Under the pieces are notes generated by a model that searched no databases, was not told where the DNA came from, and saw only the letters and a program-made list of their open reading frames with translations. From Gammaproteobacteria bacterium (GTDB taxonomy: Bacteria > Pseudomonadota > Gammaproteobacteria > Pseudomonadales > JAUIET01), in the NCBI GenBank assembly GCA_030431775.1, contig JAUIHW010000005.1, positions 1 to 64,000 on the forward strand: 64,000 bases of DNA, given 5' to 3'. Below, one piece after another: positions 53,172-62,238 of this stretch. Positions within the stretch are counted from its first letter, which is position 1. Each line of letters starts with the position of its first letter. Both the position numbers and the translations under genes were made by a program.

Positions 53172-55547
53172 ATGAAAAAAATCCTACCAACAATTTTGGT
53201 CTTTCTGCTCGCTGCCTGTGCGACGCCTGGCACCCTCAAGTTCGAACCACTGCGTATCGTCCGTGACAACTACGGCACCGCGCATGTTTATGCAGACACG
53301 GTATTCAAGCTGTTTTACGGTTACGGCTATGCGGTAGCCCAAGACCGTCTGTTCCAGATGGATATGGCGCGGCGCAGCACCCAAGGCCAGGTGGCCGAGG
53401 TGCTGGGCGAAGAATATCTGGAGTTTGATAAACAAACTCGCAGCTTGTTCTCGCCCGCTTCCATCCGCGCCCAACTGGCGGCCCTCAGTTCAAAAGATCG
53501 CGATGTATTTCTTGGCTATGCCGCTGGCATGAATGCCTGGATAAACGAAGTCAATACCCGGCCAGACAGCCTGCTGCCCGCGGAATTTTCTGAGTTTGAT
53601 TTCAAGCCAACAAAATGGACGGATTACGACGTCGCGATGATTTTCGTCGGCACCATGGTGAACCGCTTTGGCGATTACAACACGGAGCTCGACAACGCGC
53701 GCATTATTGGCCAGCTGAGTGAGCAACATGGGCCACGCACTGCAGCCGGCATATTTGATGACCTGAATCCGCGCCTCACCGACAATGCACCGACTACCAT
53801 CGGCTCAGACGACTGGCAGCCTGCCAACCCACCCTTGGATTTGTCAGAAATCGCGGCCACGCCCGGCCCTAGCACGCAGCACAAGCATTCCTTCGGCGCC
53901 GCGTTCAGCAATTGCTTTGTACTGGGTCCTGACAAGTCAGAGGGTGCCGAGGCTATTCTGGTGAATGGTCCCCAGTTCGGTTGGTACGTACCGGCTTATG
54001 TGTATTCCATTGGTTTGCACGGCGCAGGCTTCAACATCGTTGGCAATACTCCATTCGCCTACCCGGTAATTCTGTTTGGTCACAACGCGGACATTGCTTG
54101 GGGCAGCACCTGGGGCGCCGGCGACATTGTGGACCTGTTTCGTTTGCAATTAAACCCCACCAACCCGGAGCAATATTGGTATCAAGGCGAATACCACGAC
54201 TTTGAGCGCCGCGAGACCACCATTCGCGTTCGCGACGGCGCAGATCAGGCCGTCATCATTCGGCGCAGCATCCATGGCCAGGTCACCGAATACTTTCCTG
54301 AAAACGCCACCGCCTACGCCAAGAGCCGGGTGTGGGATGGCAAGGAGCTGCAAACTCTATTGGCCTGGATGCACTCCGGACGGTCAGAAAACAGCGAACA
54401 ATGGCTTGAGTACGCTGAGCAGGCGGCACTGAATATCAACTGGTATTACGCTGATCGGCAAGGCAATATCGCTTATGCCTTTGTCGGGCACTACCCCAAA
54501 CGCACGGCTCAGCACGACAACCGTTTGCCCGCCAATGGTGATGGCTCGCAGCAATGGCAGGGACAAATACCTTTTAGAGACAACCCACAGCGCATCAATC
54601 CGCAAAGTGGCTATATCGCTAACTGGAATAACAAGCCCGCACCCGGTGTATTGAACCCGGATGAATTCTGGTATTCCTGGTCCAGCGCAGATCGTGTCGA
54701 CTACCTTCATAAAGTACTCGGTGGCGAGCAGCGCTTTACCCCCGACGAGGCTTGGGAAGTTATTGAACGAAGTTCTTACGCTGATCTGTACGCAGATTAC
54801 TTTTTACCCCTGATCGCCAGGGCCGTTACAGACAGCAGCAACAGCAAGCTAATAGCTGTGAATCGGCTACTCCAATCCTGGGACGGGCACTCGCGTGACC
54901 GCGACCAGGATGGCTACTACGATGAGCCGCAAACCCCGCTAATTCGTGCCTTTGTGCAACGATTGTTGGAAAACGTACTCGCCGACGACCTGGGTGAGAG
55001 CTTCGTCTATTTCAATGACACCGGCAACCCCACCCCAGGAAGCCCGACAGGTTCCGGAACGAACCTATCCACCGGCGTAAAAACCCTCTACGAAGCACTG
55101 TTGGGTAATACAAGGTATGACTATCTCAACGGAGCACCCGCCGACTCCATAGTGAAAGCCACTCTGCTCCAGGTACTTGAGGAACTGGAGGCGAAGCAAG
55201 GGACAACTATGCGGGACTGGCGCCTGGCAAACGCGCCTCGCCCATTCTCAAATAAGAACTTTTTGGGGGTACCGCAAACCCTGGCTTCTGCGGCAATGGA
55301 TGCTCCACTTGAGCAGAATCGGGGAACAGAAAACAATATGGTGGTACTTCATCCAGACCGCATCGAGGCCTGGGAGGTCGTGCCGCCGGGCCAGAGTGGC
55401 TTTATCAGCCCCGATGGCAAACCGGGCCCACACCACAGCGACCAATTCGACATGTACAATCGCTTTGCACGAAAGCGAGTTTGGTTTTACCCGGAAGATG
55501 TTGAGAAAAATGCCAGCAGCGTTACTGTGTTAGAACCTGTAAGGTAG
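53172..55547 (+). CDS. Penicillin-acylase family lipoprotein (Ntn hydrolase)
   Basis: A 791-residue amide hydrolase precursor related to penicillin and acyl-homoserine-lactone acylases. ATG 53172 gives a lipoprotein start FLLAACAT (Cys near 16). The N-terminal alpha-chain part has VRDNYGTAHVYADT near residue 30 and AVAQDRLFQMDMARR near 54. The self-processing nucleophile should be Ser246 in AAFSNCFVLG, with VNGPQFGWYVP and GHNADIAWGSTWG following as in the beta chain. Phe rather than Gly precedes that Ser, an unusual processing site. It likely cleaves N-acyl amides in the periplasm. Confidence 0.85.
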   Translation: MKKILPTILVFLLAACATPGTLKFEPLRIVRDNYGTAHVYADTVFKLFYGYGYAVAQDRLFQMDMARRSTQGQVAEVLGEEYLEFDKQTRSLFSPASIRAQLAALSSKDRDVFLGYAAGMNAWINEVNTRPDSLLPAEFSEFDFKPTKWTDYDVAMIFVGTMVNRFGDYNTELDNARIIGQLSEQHGPRTAAGIFDDLNPRLTDNAPTTIGSDDWQPANPPLDLSEIAATPGPSTQHKHSFGAAFSNCFVLGPDKSEGAEAILVNGPQFGWYVPAYVYSIGLHGAGFNIVGNTPFAYPVILFGHNADIAWGSTWGAGDIVDLFRLQLNPTNPEQYWYQGEYHDFERRETTIRVRDGADQAVIIRRSIHGQVTEYFPENATAYAKSRVWDGKELQTLLAWMHSGRSENSEQWLEYAEQAALNINWYYADRQGNIAYAFVGHYPKRTAQHDNRLPANGDGSQQWQGQIPFRDNPQRINPQSGYIANWNNKPAPGVLNPDEFWYSWSSADRVDYLHKVLGGEQRFTPDEAWEVIERSSYADLYADYFLPLIARAVTDSSNSKLIAVNRLLQSWDGHSRDRDQDGYYDEPQTPLIRAFVQRLLENVLADDLGESFVYFNDTGNPTPGSPTGSGTNLSTGVKTLYEALLGNTRYDYLNGAPADSIVKATLLQVLEELEAKQGTTMRDWRLANAPRPFSNKNFLGVPQTLASAAMDAPLEQNRGTENNMVVLHPDRIEAWEVVPPGQSGFISPDGKPGPHHSDQFDMYNRFARKRVWFYPEDVEKNASSVTVLEPVR

Positions 55548-55604
55548 TGACTGCGAGGAGGTTCATCCAGTACACACTCCGCTGGTATCGGTACCGCCTC
55601 GGAC

Positions 55605-56444
55605 TCAATCACCATTGTCGACCGTTTGCCGGGAACGCTGCAGCACCCACGATACGGTTACTCCTGCCCAATAATTGTGTTCGCGGCGGAACAGCGGGCT
55701 GTCGGCATTTTCAGCGCCCTGCAGATTAAAGTAGCGCAGAAACCCATTAATGTGCAGATTTTTACCCAGGTAGCGGCTCATGTTGAAGCCCATGCGCAAT
55801 GCCGTGTAACCCGAAGACGCTGTGTATTCTGGCCGCTCGGGCAGGGAAAACTCCGGCGCCACATCATACATGTACGCGTGATAGTTCTGGTCGGAAAATA
55901 TGGGGCCAAAACTGGTTTCATAGTCCCAGCCGTCAGCGTGCATGCTGGCCACCAGTCTGGGGTTGCTGGTCCAGCCCTGATACTCACCTAACTTGTCGCC
56001 AAAGGAAAACGCTGCTCTTATCGGCAACTGAAGCTGTAAGTGCAGATTGTCGCTATCCACCAGGTCAACGCGAAGATTGGGTCCAAACTCACCAAGCACA
56101 TCCAGGTCTGGCATTCCGCGGCGCGCCTCATCGTCGTCGCTATCCGCGCCAAATGAACCACTGCCGGTTATGCCCAGACTCAGCCGTTCGGACGTGAATA
56201 ACCTTGCTCTAATGCCTTCACGATCGGCGCGCAGAACCTTTCCACGATACTTAAAATACGGCACCGGCAGCATTAAAGCGCGATTGTCAGCGGCTCCAAA
56301 GTAGTGGGCTTGAGACAAGGCAGCCACCCCCACTCCGAGCTCCCACAACGGTGAACCCTCCTCGGTATCGGCTGTTACCCAATTGCTGAGCAGCACCCCA
56401 GCCAGCAGAATAAAGTGGCAGTATAGTCTGCGTTTACGCTGCAT
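55605..56444 (-). CDS. MipA/OmpV-like outer-membrane protein
   Basis: A 279-residue protein with a signal peptide (LYCHFILLAGVLLSNWVTA) and beta-strand-rich sequence of the MltA-interacting/OmpV type (WELGVGVAALSQAHYFG near residue 34, LPVPYFKYRG near 60), ending in WVLQRS. ATG 56444 lies inside the end of the FadB-like gene (11-bp overlap), so it is translated as the last gene of the paa operon. It may help uptake of the aromatic substrate. Longer frame starts run deep into the upstream gene and are rejected. Confidence 0.72.
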   Translation of the reverse strand: MQRKRRLYCHFILLAGVLLSNWVTADTEEGSPLWELGVGVAALSQAHYFGAADNRALMLPVPYFKYRGKVLRADREGIRARLFTSERLSLGITGSGSFGADSDDDEARRGMPDLDVLGEFGPNLRVDLVDSDNLHLQLQLPIRAAFSFGDKLGEYQGWTSNPRLVASMHADGWDYETSFGPIFSDQNYHAYMYDVAPEFSLPERPEYTASSGYTALRMGFNMSRYLGKNLHINGFLRYFNLQGAENADSPLFRREHNYWAGVTVSWVLQRSRQTVDNGD

Positions 56445-58548
56445 AGTTCGCCAGACTGAGCTGCGCATCCGCCAGGCGACACAGCAGTGCTGCCGGCTCC
56501 CAGGCCGACTGGCTGCTGTCCGGCAATTGCGCCTGTATCGCGCGGATCTGCTCAACGACTGCCGCCAGACCGATCTCATCGGCGTAACACATGGGCCCAC
56601 CGCGCCACCGCGGAAACCCGTATCCATTCAGCCAGATCACGTCAACGTCGCTGGCCTGGCTGGCGATGCCCTCTTCCAGAATTCGGGCGCCTTCGTTAAT
56701 CAGCGCCAGGCTGAGGCGCTGCTGAATTTCCTCCTCGCTGATCGGCCGCTGAGGCACGCCTAATTTTTCGGCCTCGGCACGAATCAGCTCAACCGCTGCT
56801 GCGTCGCTTTGTTGACTGCCCGAGTCGTAGTCGTAAAAGCCCGCTGAGCTTTTCTGTCCGAGGCGTTCGTGTTCAACCATCAGGTCAGCGGCACGAAAGT
56901 ACAGGGGGTCAGATGGCGGGTCCGGCCGTTCGCGGCGCGCTTTATAGCCAATATCAATACCGGACATATCAGTTACCGCCAGCGGGCCCATGGCCATACC
57001 CCAGGACTGCATGGCTGCATCAATCTGGCTGGGGGTTGCTCCTTCCAGCAGTAAGGCATTCGCCTCCCGCCCGTAGCAACTGTACATGCGGTTACCTACA
57101 AAGCCATAGCACACACCAACCGCTACCGATATTTTGCCGATTATTTTGCCCACCGCCATTGCAGTAGCCAGGGTCTGATCTGAGGTGTCGGCCGTGCGCA
57201 CTACTTCCAGCAGCTTCATGACATGAGCCGGCGAGAAGAAGTGCATCCCCAATACCTTGTCCGGCCGTTGGGTAGCTGCTGCGATACTGTTGATGTCCAG
57301 GTAGGAGGTATTACTGGCCAGTATTGTCTCGGGTTTGCAGACGACTTGCAGCTGCCCGAAGATTTCCTTTTTCACCTGCATACTTTCAAATGCGGCTTCG
57401 ACCACCAAATCTGCGTCAGCCAAATCTTGGTAGCTCTCTGAGCCCAGAATGCGCGCCAGGCAATCCGCCATGCCTCGCTCGCTAAGCCGGCCTTTGTCTA
57501 CCGCCTGCTGGTAGCGGCTTTCTATTTGCTGCAAACCACGCTGCAGGTTCTCGGAATTCAGTTCCAGCAACACTACATCGATGCCCGCCGACGCAAAGCA
57601 CATGGCGATACCGCTGCCCATGGTGCCGGCCCCAATCACACCAACCCGCTTTACCGCTTGAGGTTTAATGGACTTGTCCATGCCCGGTACTTTGGCGCAG
57701 GCGCGCTCAGCAAAAAAGGCATGCCGCATGGCCCGGGATTGTGGCGACTGCTTGCGCTGTAGAAAGAGCTCTCGCTCGGCCTGTAAGCCCTGTTCAAAGG
57801 GTAGCTTGCAGGCATTTTCCACTGACTGTATCGCGGCTAACGGCGCTTCCTGCCCGCGCGCACGTTTGCTAACTGTCGTGCGCCATTTGTCCAAGATATC
57901 TTCAAGTTCATCGTCCACAGGCACACTGAGTTCAGAGCTGCGCTGCGGGCCATTTGCCAAGCCCTGGGATTGCATGAACTGCAGCGCGGCCTGAAGCAAG
58001 GCATCCTGGTCGTTTTGGTCGGTTTCCAGAACCTCGGCGACCAGCCCGTCTTTCTGCGCGGCGGCCGCCGTGACCGGCTTACCTGAGGTGATCATACTCA
58101 GTGCCGCATCCACCCCGATAATGCGCGGCAGACGTTGTGTACCGCCAGCGCCTGGAATCAGCCCCAGATTCACCTCGGGAAGCCCCAGCCGGGTGCCGGC
58201 TTTGGCCAGGCGATAGTGGCAGGCCAGCGCCAGTTCCAGACCACCTCCGAGCGCGTTGCCGTGTAATAGCGCGAGCACAGGCTTTGCCGACTGCTCCACC
58301 ACTGCCAGAACATCGGGTAAATGCGGCTCCTTCGGTGGCTGACCAAACTCCTTGATATCGGCTCCCGCGACAAAGGTGCCACCCGCGCAACGCAGCACAA
58401 TGCCTGCTACATCCTCATTTTTATTGGCCCTGGTAATAGTGTCCAAAACGCCCTGGCGCACAGCTTGTGACAGCGCATTGACCGGTGGGTTGTCGATTGT
58501 GATTACGGCTACTGAGCCGTGAAGTTCCATACTGACGGGTGATTCCAT
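56434..58548 (-). CDS. FadB-like enoyl-CoA hydratase / 3-hydroxyacyl-CoA dehydrogenase
   Basis: A 704-residue bifunctional enzyme. The N-terminal hydratase shows ADIKEFGQP near residue 64 and GNALGGGLELALAC near 95, then GLPEVNLGLIPGAGGTQ near 123. The dehydrogenase domain starts at VGVIGAGTMGSGIA near 302, with HFFSPAHVMKLLEVV near 437. In this operon it probably replaces separate PaaF and PaaH enzymes acting after ring opening. ATG 58548 is preceded by GAGAGA. It follows paaX by 14 bp. Confidence 0.88.
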   Translation of the reverse strand: MESPVSMELHGSVAVITIDNPPVNALSQAVRQGVLDTITRANKNEDVAGIVLRCAGGTFVAGADIKEFGQPPKEPHLPDVLAVVEQSAKPVLALLHGNALGGGLELALACHYRLAKAGTRLGLPEVNLGLIPGAGGTQRLPRIIGVDAALSMITSGKPVTAAAAQKDGLVAEVLETDQNDQDALLQAALQFMQSQGLANGPQRSSELSVPVDDELEDILDKWRTTVSKRARGQEAPLAAIQSVENACKLPFEQGLQAERELFLQRKQSPQSRAMRHAFFAERACAKVPGMDKSIKPQAVKRVGVIGAGTMGSGIAMCFASAGIDVVLLELNSENLQRGLQQIESRYQQAVDKGRLSERGMADCLARILGSESYQDLADADLVVEAAFESMQVKKEIFGQLQVVCKPETILASNTSYLDINSIAAATQRPDKVLGMHFFSPAHVMKLLEVVRTADTSDQTLATAMAVGKIIGKISVAVGVCYGFVGNRMYSCYGREANALLLEGATPSQIDAAMQSWGMAMGPLAVTDMSGIDIGYKARRERPDPPSDPLYFRAADLMVEHERLGQKSSAGFYDYDSGSQQSDAAAVELIRAEAEKLGVPQRPISEEEIQQRLSLALINEGARILEEGIASQASDVDVIWLNGYGFPRWRGGPMCYADEIGLAAVVEQIRAIQAQLPDSSQSAWEPAALLCRLADAQLSLANYAA

Positions 58549-58562
58549 GGTCTCTCTCAAAC

Positions 58563-59483
58563 TCAACTCGTGGGAATGCCGCCGAAGCGGCGATAAAAGC
58601 GGCTGCCAGCGCTGGGCATTACTCCATGCGCATTGGACAGCTCACTTTCTATGTATTCTTCGGATCGGGTCACCAGCTGCTTATACAGGCGTTTCACCAG
58701 GTCCTGCACTTCAAATCCGACCCAGCCGGTGGGTAATAATTCATCTGGAAAATCCGGGTCACGCAGCAACACACGGCGGTAATCATGAATCAACAATACC
58801 CTGACTAAAAAAGCCTCTTGCGGCCCAAGCGATTCCACTTTTCTACGTTGAAACATGTGCCGATAAAAATCCAGTACTTCACTGTATTGCTGTTCCAGGC
58901 TGGCAATCTGCCACTTATCCGAGACCAGTTCCTTCAACGCACGGCGAGAATGCACATCGGTGGTATTGCCGGCGAATACGATGGCTTTTCCAACCAGACC
59001 AAGCTCCTCAAGGGTTTCATCCAGCGAGGTGCGATCTGACGACGGATGCGCCAGCAAGCCACTGACCAGGGAGTTGAAGCCCTGCCACATCAAGCTTTTG
59101 CGAAATTCTTCCCGCTTGTCATCCGGCACGAACACCGGCGCGACAAAAGTCCAGCTGCCATCCCAGTCCGGTACGTCTGCCGCATAGATTCGGCGTGCGG
59201 CCTTTTCATAATGGCCTTTTGCGGTTTCGGTAAAGCAATAATAGCTGCGCCGGCCCACTTTATTGGCCTGCAGCCAATCCTGTTGCACAATACGAAACAC
59301 CGCGGTACGCACCAGACGTTCGCTGTAGCCGAAATGCCCCAGGGCGTCGATCAGGCTTCCCATCCAGATCCAGCCACCATGCTGCGACACGACGTCGCCA
59401 AACAGCGTGATGACCATTGACGTGCAACTAAAATTCCGTTCTGCAACGCGCTGCGCAACAGCTTCCGACGGCAGCTTCGCCAT
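58563..59483 (-). CDS. paaX: PaaX, phenylacetyl-CoA-responsive repressor
   Basis: A 306-residue GntR-like repressor of phenylacetate genes. The winged-helix part includes GWIWMGSLIDALGHFGYSERLVRTAVFRI near residue 36, and the middle matches PaaX (WDGSWTFVAPVFVPDDKREEFRK near 107). In known systems it is released from DNA by phenylacetyl-CoA. Here it is inside the operon, between paaE (39 bp) and the FadB-like gene, giving autoregulation if it acts on the promoter near 63.2 kb. Confidence 0.88.
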   Translation of the reverse strand: MAKLPSEAVAQRVAERNFSCTSMVITLFGDVVSQHGGWIWMGSLIDALGHFGYSERLVRTAVFRIVQQDWLQANKVGRRSYYCFTETAKGHYEKAARRIYAADVPDWDGSWTFVAPVFVPDDKREEFRKSLMWQGFNSLVSGLLAHPSSDRTSLDETLEELGLVGKAIVFAGNTTDVHSRRALKELVSDKWQIASLEQQYSEVLDFYRHMFQRRKVESLGPQEAFLVRVLLIHDYRRVLLRDPDFPDELLPTGWVGFEVQDLVKRLYKQLVTRSEEYIESELSNAHGVMPSAGSRFYRRFGGIPTS

Positions 59484-59522
59484 TATTATTGAGCCTGTTT
59501 TCGAGAGCTACACGCGCCCGCG

Positions 59523-60617
59523 CTAGATCTGGTCGAAATCGACGACCACTTTGTCTGACAACGGGTGCGCCTGACAGGTAAGAATCATACCATCTTCCAC
59601 CTCTTTGTCGCTCAGGGCATGGTTCAGATCCATGTCCACCTGGCCTTCGAGCAACCGGGCTTTGCAGGTTGCACACACGCCTCCTTTGCAACTGAACGGC
59701 AGGTCCGCCCCGTTATTCAGCGAGGCATCCAGGATGTTCTCGCCGTCGGCCGTCAGATCAAAGCGTATGGCACGCCCACTGACTTTAACCGTTACTTCGC
59801 TCACTTGGCCGGCATACTGTTCAGCCCGAGCGTGGTGCTTTTCAACCACTGCACGAGCGTCTTCGGCGGATGCAAAAAACAATTCATAGTGAATGTTTTC
59901 CTCAGCAATGCCTGAGGCGCGTAAGCCACGAGACACTTCTGAGATCATCGATTCCGGCCCGCACAGGAAAAACTCGTCGGTATTTGCAATGTCGATCAGC
60001 CCTTTCGCGTTCAGCTCGCCGCCTTTTTTGTTGTCCAGGCGACCAAACAGCACTTCGGCGTCCTGCTCCTCACGGCTCAGTATGTTCAGCCAATTGAAGC
60101 GCGTCATGTAACGGTTTTTCAGGAAGCCCAGTTCTTCCTTAAACATGACCGTGGCCGAGGTTTTATTGCCATACAGCAGGGTAACCCGGCTATTGGGTTC
60201 CGTAGCCAAAATGCTTTTGCAGATGGAAAGAATCGGGGTAATACCGCTGCCGGCACAGATGCACATATAGTGCTTGCTCTGAGTGGCATCGAGTTCAGTA
60301 TAAAACTCGCCCTGCGGCGTCATCACCTGCAGTTCGTCATTGACCTGCAACTGGCCATTGGCGAAGCTGGAAAAGGCGCCGTCCGGGATGTGCTTGATGC
60401 CAACTTTCAGCGAACCCTCATCGGTGCCGGAACATATCGAGTAGGATCGGCGAACTTCTTCACCATTAATCGTTTGGCGTAAGGTCAGGTACTGGCCTTG
60501 CTTGAAGCGAAACTGATCCTGTAATTCTTCCGGCACTGCAAAACTGACACAAACCGCGTCATCGGTTTCAGGCTGCACATCGGCAACTCTTAAAGTATGG
60601 AATTCGGGGGTATTCAT
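59523..60617 (-). CDS. paaE: PaaE, reductase component of phenylacetyl-CoA epoxidase
   Basis: A 364-residue flavin/iron-sulfur reductase supplying electrons to the PaaABC oxygenase. The FAD domain has VRRSYSICSG near residue 55, the NAD part CAGSGITPILS near 117, and the C-terminal ferredoxin domain shows the 2Fe-2S ligands in CKGGVCATC near 308 with the last Cys in ILTC near 347. ATG 60617 overlaps the paaD stop (ATGA). Confidence 0.92.
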   Translation of the reverse strand: MNTPEFHTLRVADVQPETDDAVCVSFAVPEELQDQFRFKQGQYLTLRQTINGEEVRRSYSICSGTDEGSLKVGIKHIPDGAFSSFANGQLQVNDELQVMTPQGEFYTELDATQSKHYMCICAGSGITPILSICKSILATEPNSRVTLLYGNKTSATVMFKEELGFLKNRYMTRFNWLNILSREEQDAEVLFGRLDNKKGGELNAKGLIDIANTDEFFLCGPESMISEVSRGLRASGIAEENIHYELFFASAEDARAVVEKHHARAEQYAGQVSEVTVKVSGRAIRFDLTADGENILDASLNNGADLPFSCKGGVCATCKARLLEGQVDMDLNHALSDKEVEDGMILTCQAHPLSDKVVVDFDQI

Positions 60618-61129
60618 AAGCACTTAAAATAGTCAAAAGGTTCCAGACAGTCCCGGCACTTGTACAGCGCTTTACAGGCGGTGGAGCCAAATTCGCTGAT
60701 ACGGTCAACCTGCTCGGAGTGACATTGCGGGCATTGGGGTAGTTCATTTTGGTTCGTGCAAGGTGGTGCAATACCGTATTCCGCCAGCGCCTGGCGCGCC
60801 TGCGGGGTCATCCACCGGGTACTCCACGCTGGCGACAATTGCTGCCGAACCTCGACCTGCGACCAACCGGCATCAGAAAGCGCGCGCTCGACGTCCTGCT
60901 GCATCGCGTGCATGGCCGGGCAACCGGAATAGGTGGGGGTAATAACGACGGTAATCTTGTCCCCATCCCGTTGGACATCCTGCAGAACGCCCAGCTCCCA
61001 GATGGAGAGCACAGGAATTTCCGGATCTTTAACCGTATCCAACAGGTCCCAAAGCTCCGGGCAGGCCGACTCCCGCCGGCGGGCTTCGCGCTCAAGACAC
61101 TCCTGATGAAGCAGAGGTATCGCGCCCAC
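60614..61129 (-). CDS. paaD: PaaD, phenylacetyl-CoA epoxidase assembly protein
   Basis: A 171-residue MIP18/DUF59-type protein, thought to help assemble the iron centre of the oxygenase or reductase. LDTVKDPEIPVLSIWELGVL near residue 28 and TPTYSGCPAM near 65 are the domain core. A zinc-ribbon tail has CPQCHSEQ near 138 and CRDC near 162. It is 6 bp after paaC and overlaps paaE. Confidence 0.92.
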   Translation of the reverse strand: MGAIPLLHQECLEREARRRESACPELWDLLDTVKDPEIPVLSIWELGVLQDVQRDGDKITVVITPTYSGCPAMHAMQQDVERALSDAGWSQVEVRQQLSPAWSTRWMTPQARQALAEYGIAPPCTNQNELPQCPQCHSEQVDRISEFGSTACKALYKCRDCLEPFDYFKCL

Positions 61130-61135
61130 GACTGC

Positions 61136-61897
61136 CTACCATTCCAGGCCGGGGTAGGCGCGCTGCAAAAACTGCAGTTCCGAGAGCAAATGCCCGTGAT
61201 GTTCAGTATGTATGCCATCGCGACCGCCACGTACCGACCAACCATCTTCCGGTCGACTCAGTGTGGCTTCAACCAGGGCAGTGTTCACCCGCGTATCCCA
61301 GGCCGGTTTTAGCGCACTGCGGTCTACTGCGATGCCTTCGGCCAGTAGCTCGTTTTCAGCCGGGCTGTTCTCAAACATTTCCATCGTGTAGCCCCAGATC
61401 TGGTCCAGAGCAATTTGCATGCGTCGGTGACTTTCTTCAGTACCGTCACCCAAACGCAGCAACCACTCGTGGCTACGGCGCAGATGGTACTGGCTCTCTT
61501 TGATGGCCTTGGCCGCAATCCCGGCCATGTTTGGGTCGGCGCTTCCTTGCAGCGCCGTCATGAATTCAACATAAAAGCAGTCCAGCAAGAACTGGCGTGC
61601 CATAGTGAAAGCGAAATCGCCAATCGGCAGTTCAACGATCAGCAAATTGCGAAATTCGCGGCTGTCGCGCAGCATCGCCAGTTGATCGGCCGTGCGTTGC
61701 TGCGGGTCTAATTGCGCCGCGTACTGGTAAAAATTTTGGGCTCTGCCAAGAAAGTCCAGCGACACATTGGCCAGTGCCAGGTCTTCCTCAAGGTAAGGCG
61801 CGTGATAACACCACTCGCACAAGCGCTGCCCCAGTATCAGGGCGTCATCGGCCTCCCCAAGCGCGTACTGCAGCAGTGCAGTCTGATCTGTTGTCAT
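61136..61897 (-). CDS. paaC: PaaC, structural subunit of phenylacetyl-CoA epoxidase
   Basis: A 253-residue ferritin-like helical protein, the non-catalytic partner of PaaA. The start GEADDALILGQRLCEWCYHAP and the helix LALANVSLDFLGRAQNFYQYAA are typical of PaaC. AGGAAG precedes the ATG. It is separated from paaB by a short gap holding a duplicated piece of the paaB end. Confidence 0.92.
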   Translation of the reverse strand: MTTDQTALLQYALGEADDALILGQRLCEWCYHAPYLEEDLALANVSLDFLGRAQNFYQYAAQLDPQQRTADQLAMLRDSREFRNLLIVELPIGDFAFTMARQFLLDCFYVEFMTALQGSADPNMAGIAAKAIKESQYHLRRSHEWLLRLGDGTEESHRRMQIALDQIWGYTMEMFENSPAENELLAEGIAVDRSALKPAWDTRVNTALVEATLSRPEDGWSVRGGRDGIHTEHHGHLLSELQFLQRAYPGLEW

Positions 61898-61910
61898 GAT
61901 GGCTTCCTGG

Positions 61911-61962
61911 TCGGTGCTACATATTGTTGACGGGCTGGTCGGTGCTACATATTGTTGACGGG
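61911..61962. repeat. 28-bp tandem duplication of the paaB 3' end
   Basis: TCGGTGCTACATATTGTTGA begins both at 61911 and at 61939, with 24 identical bases and a 28-bp period. The second copy contains the last codons of paaB (PVNNM and stop, - strand). The first is an extra copy in the paaB-paaC gap. It looks like a recent replication slip with no effect on either frame. Confidence 0.85.
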
Positions 61963-62238
61963 TTCGGGCAGCTGATAATGCATCGCGTGCCGATACGGCT
62001 TATCGTCCATCGGGTCATAAAAGCTGCGCGCATCCTCTTCCTGCGAAGCGGTAATATCACTGGACTTCACTACCCAAATGCTCACGCCTTCACTGCGCCG
62101 GGTGTAGCAGTCACGCGCGTATTCCAGCGCCTGCTCCGGGTTTTCTGCATGCAGGCTGCCTACGTGCTTGTGGTCCAGACCACGTTTCGAGCGCACGAAC
62201 ACTTCGAATAAGGGGAGTAACTGTTGCTGCTCGTTCAT
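61945..62238 (-). CDS. paaB: PaaB, subunit of phenylacetyl-CoA epoxidase
   Basis: A 97-residue bridging subunit of the PaaABCE oxygenase. FEVFVRSKRGLDHKHVGSLHA near residue 10 and GVSIWVVKSSDITAS near 49 are characteristic. The start shares TGATG with the paaA stop. The protein is of normal length and ends in PEPVNNM. Confidence 0.92.
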   Translation of the reverse strand: MNEQQQLLPLFEVFVRSKRGLDHKHVGSLHAENPEQALEYARDCYTRRSEGVSIWVVKSSDITASQEEDARSFYDPMDDKPYRHAMHYQLPEPVNNM

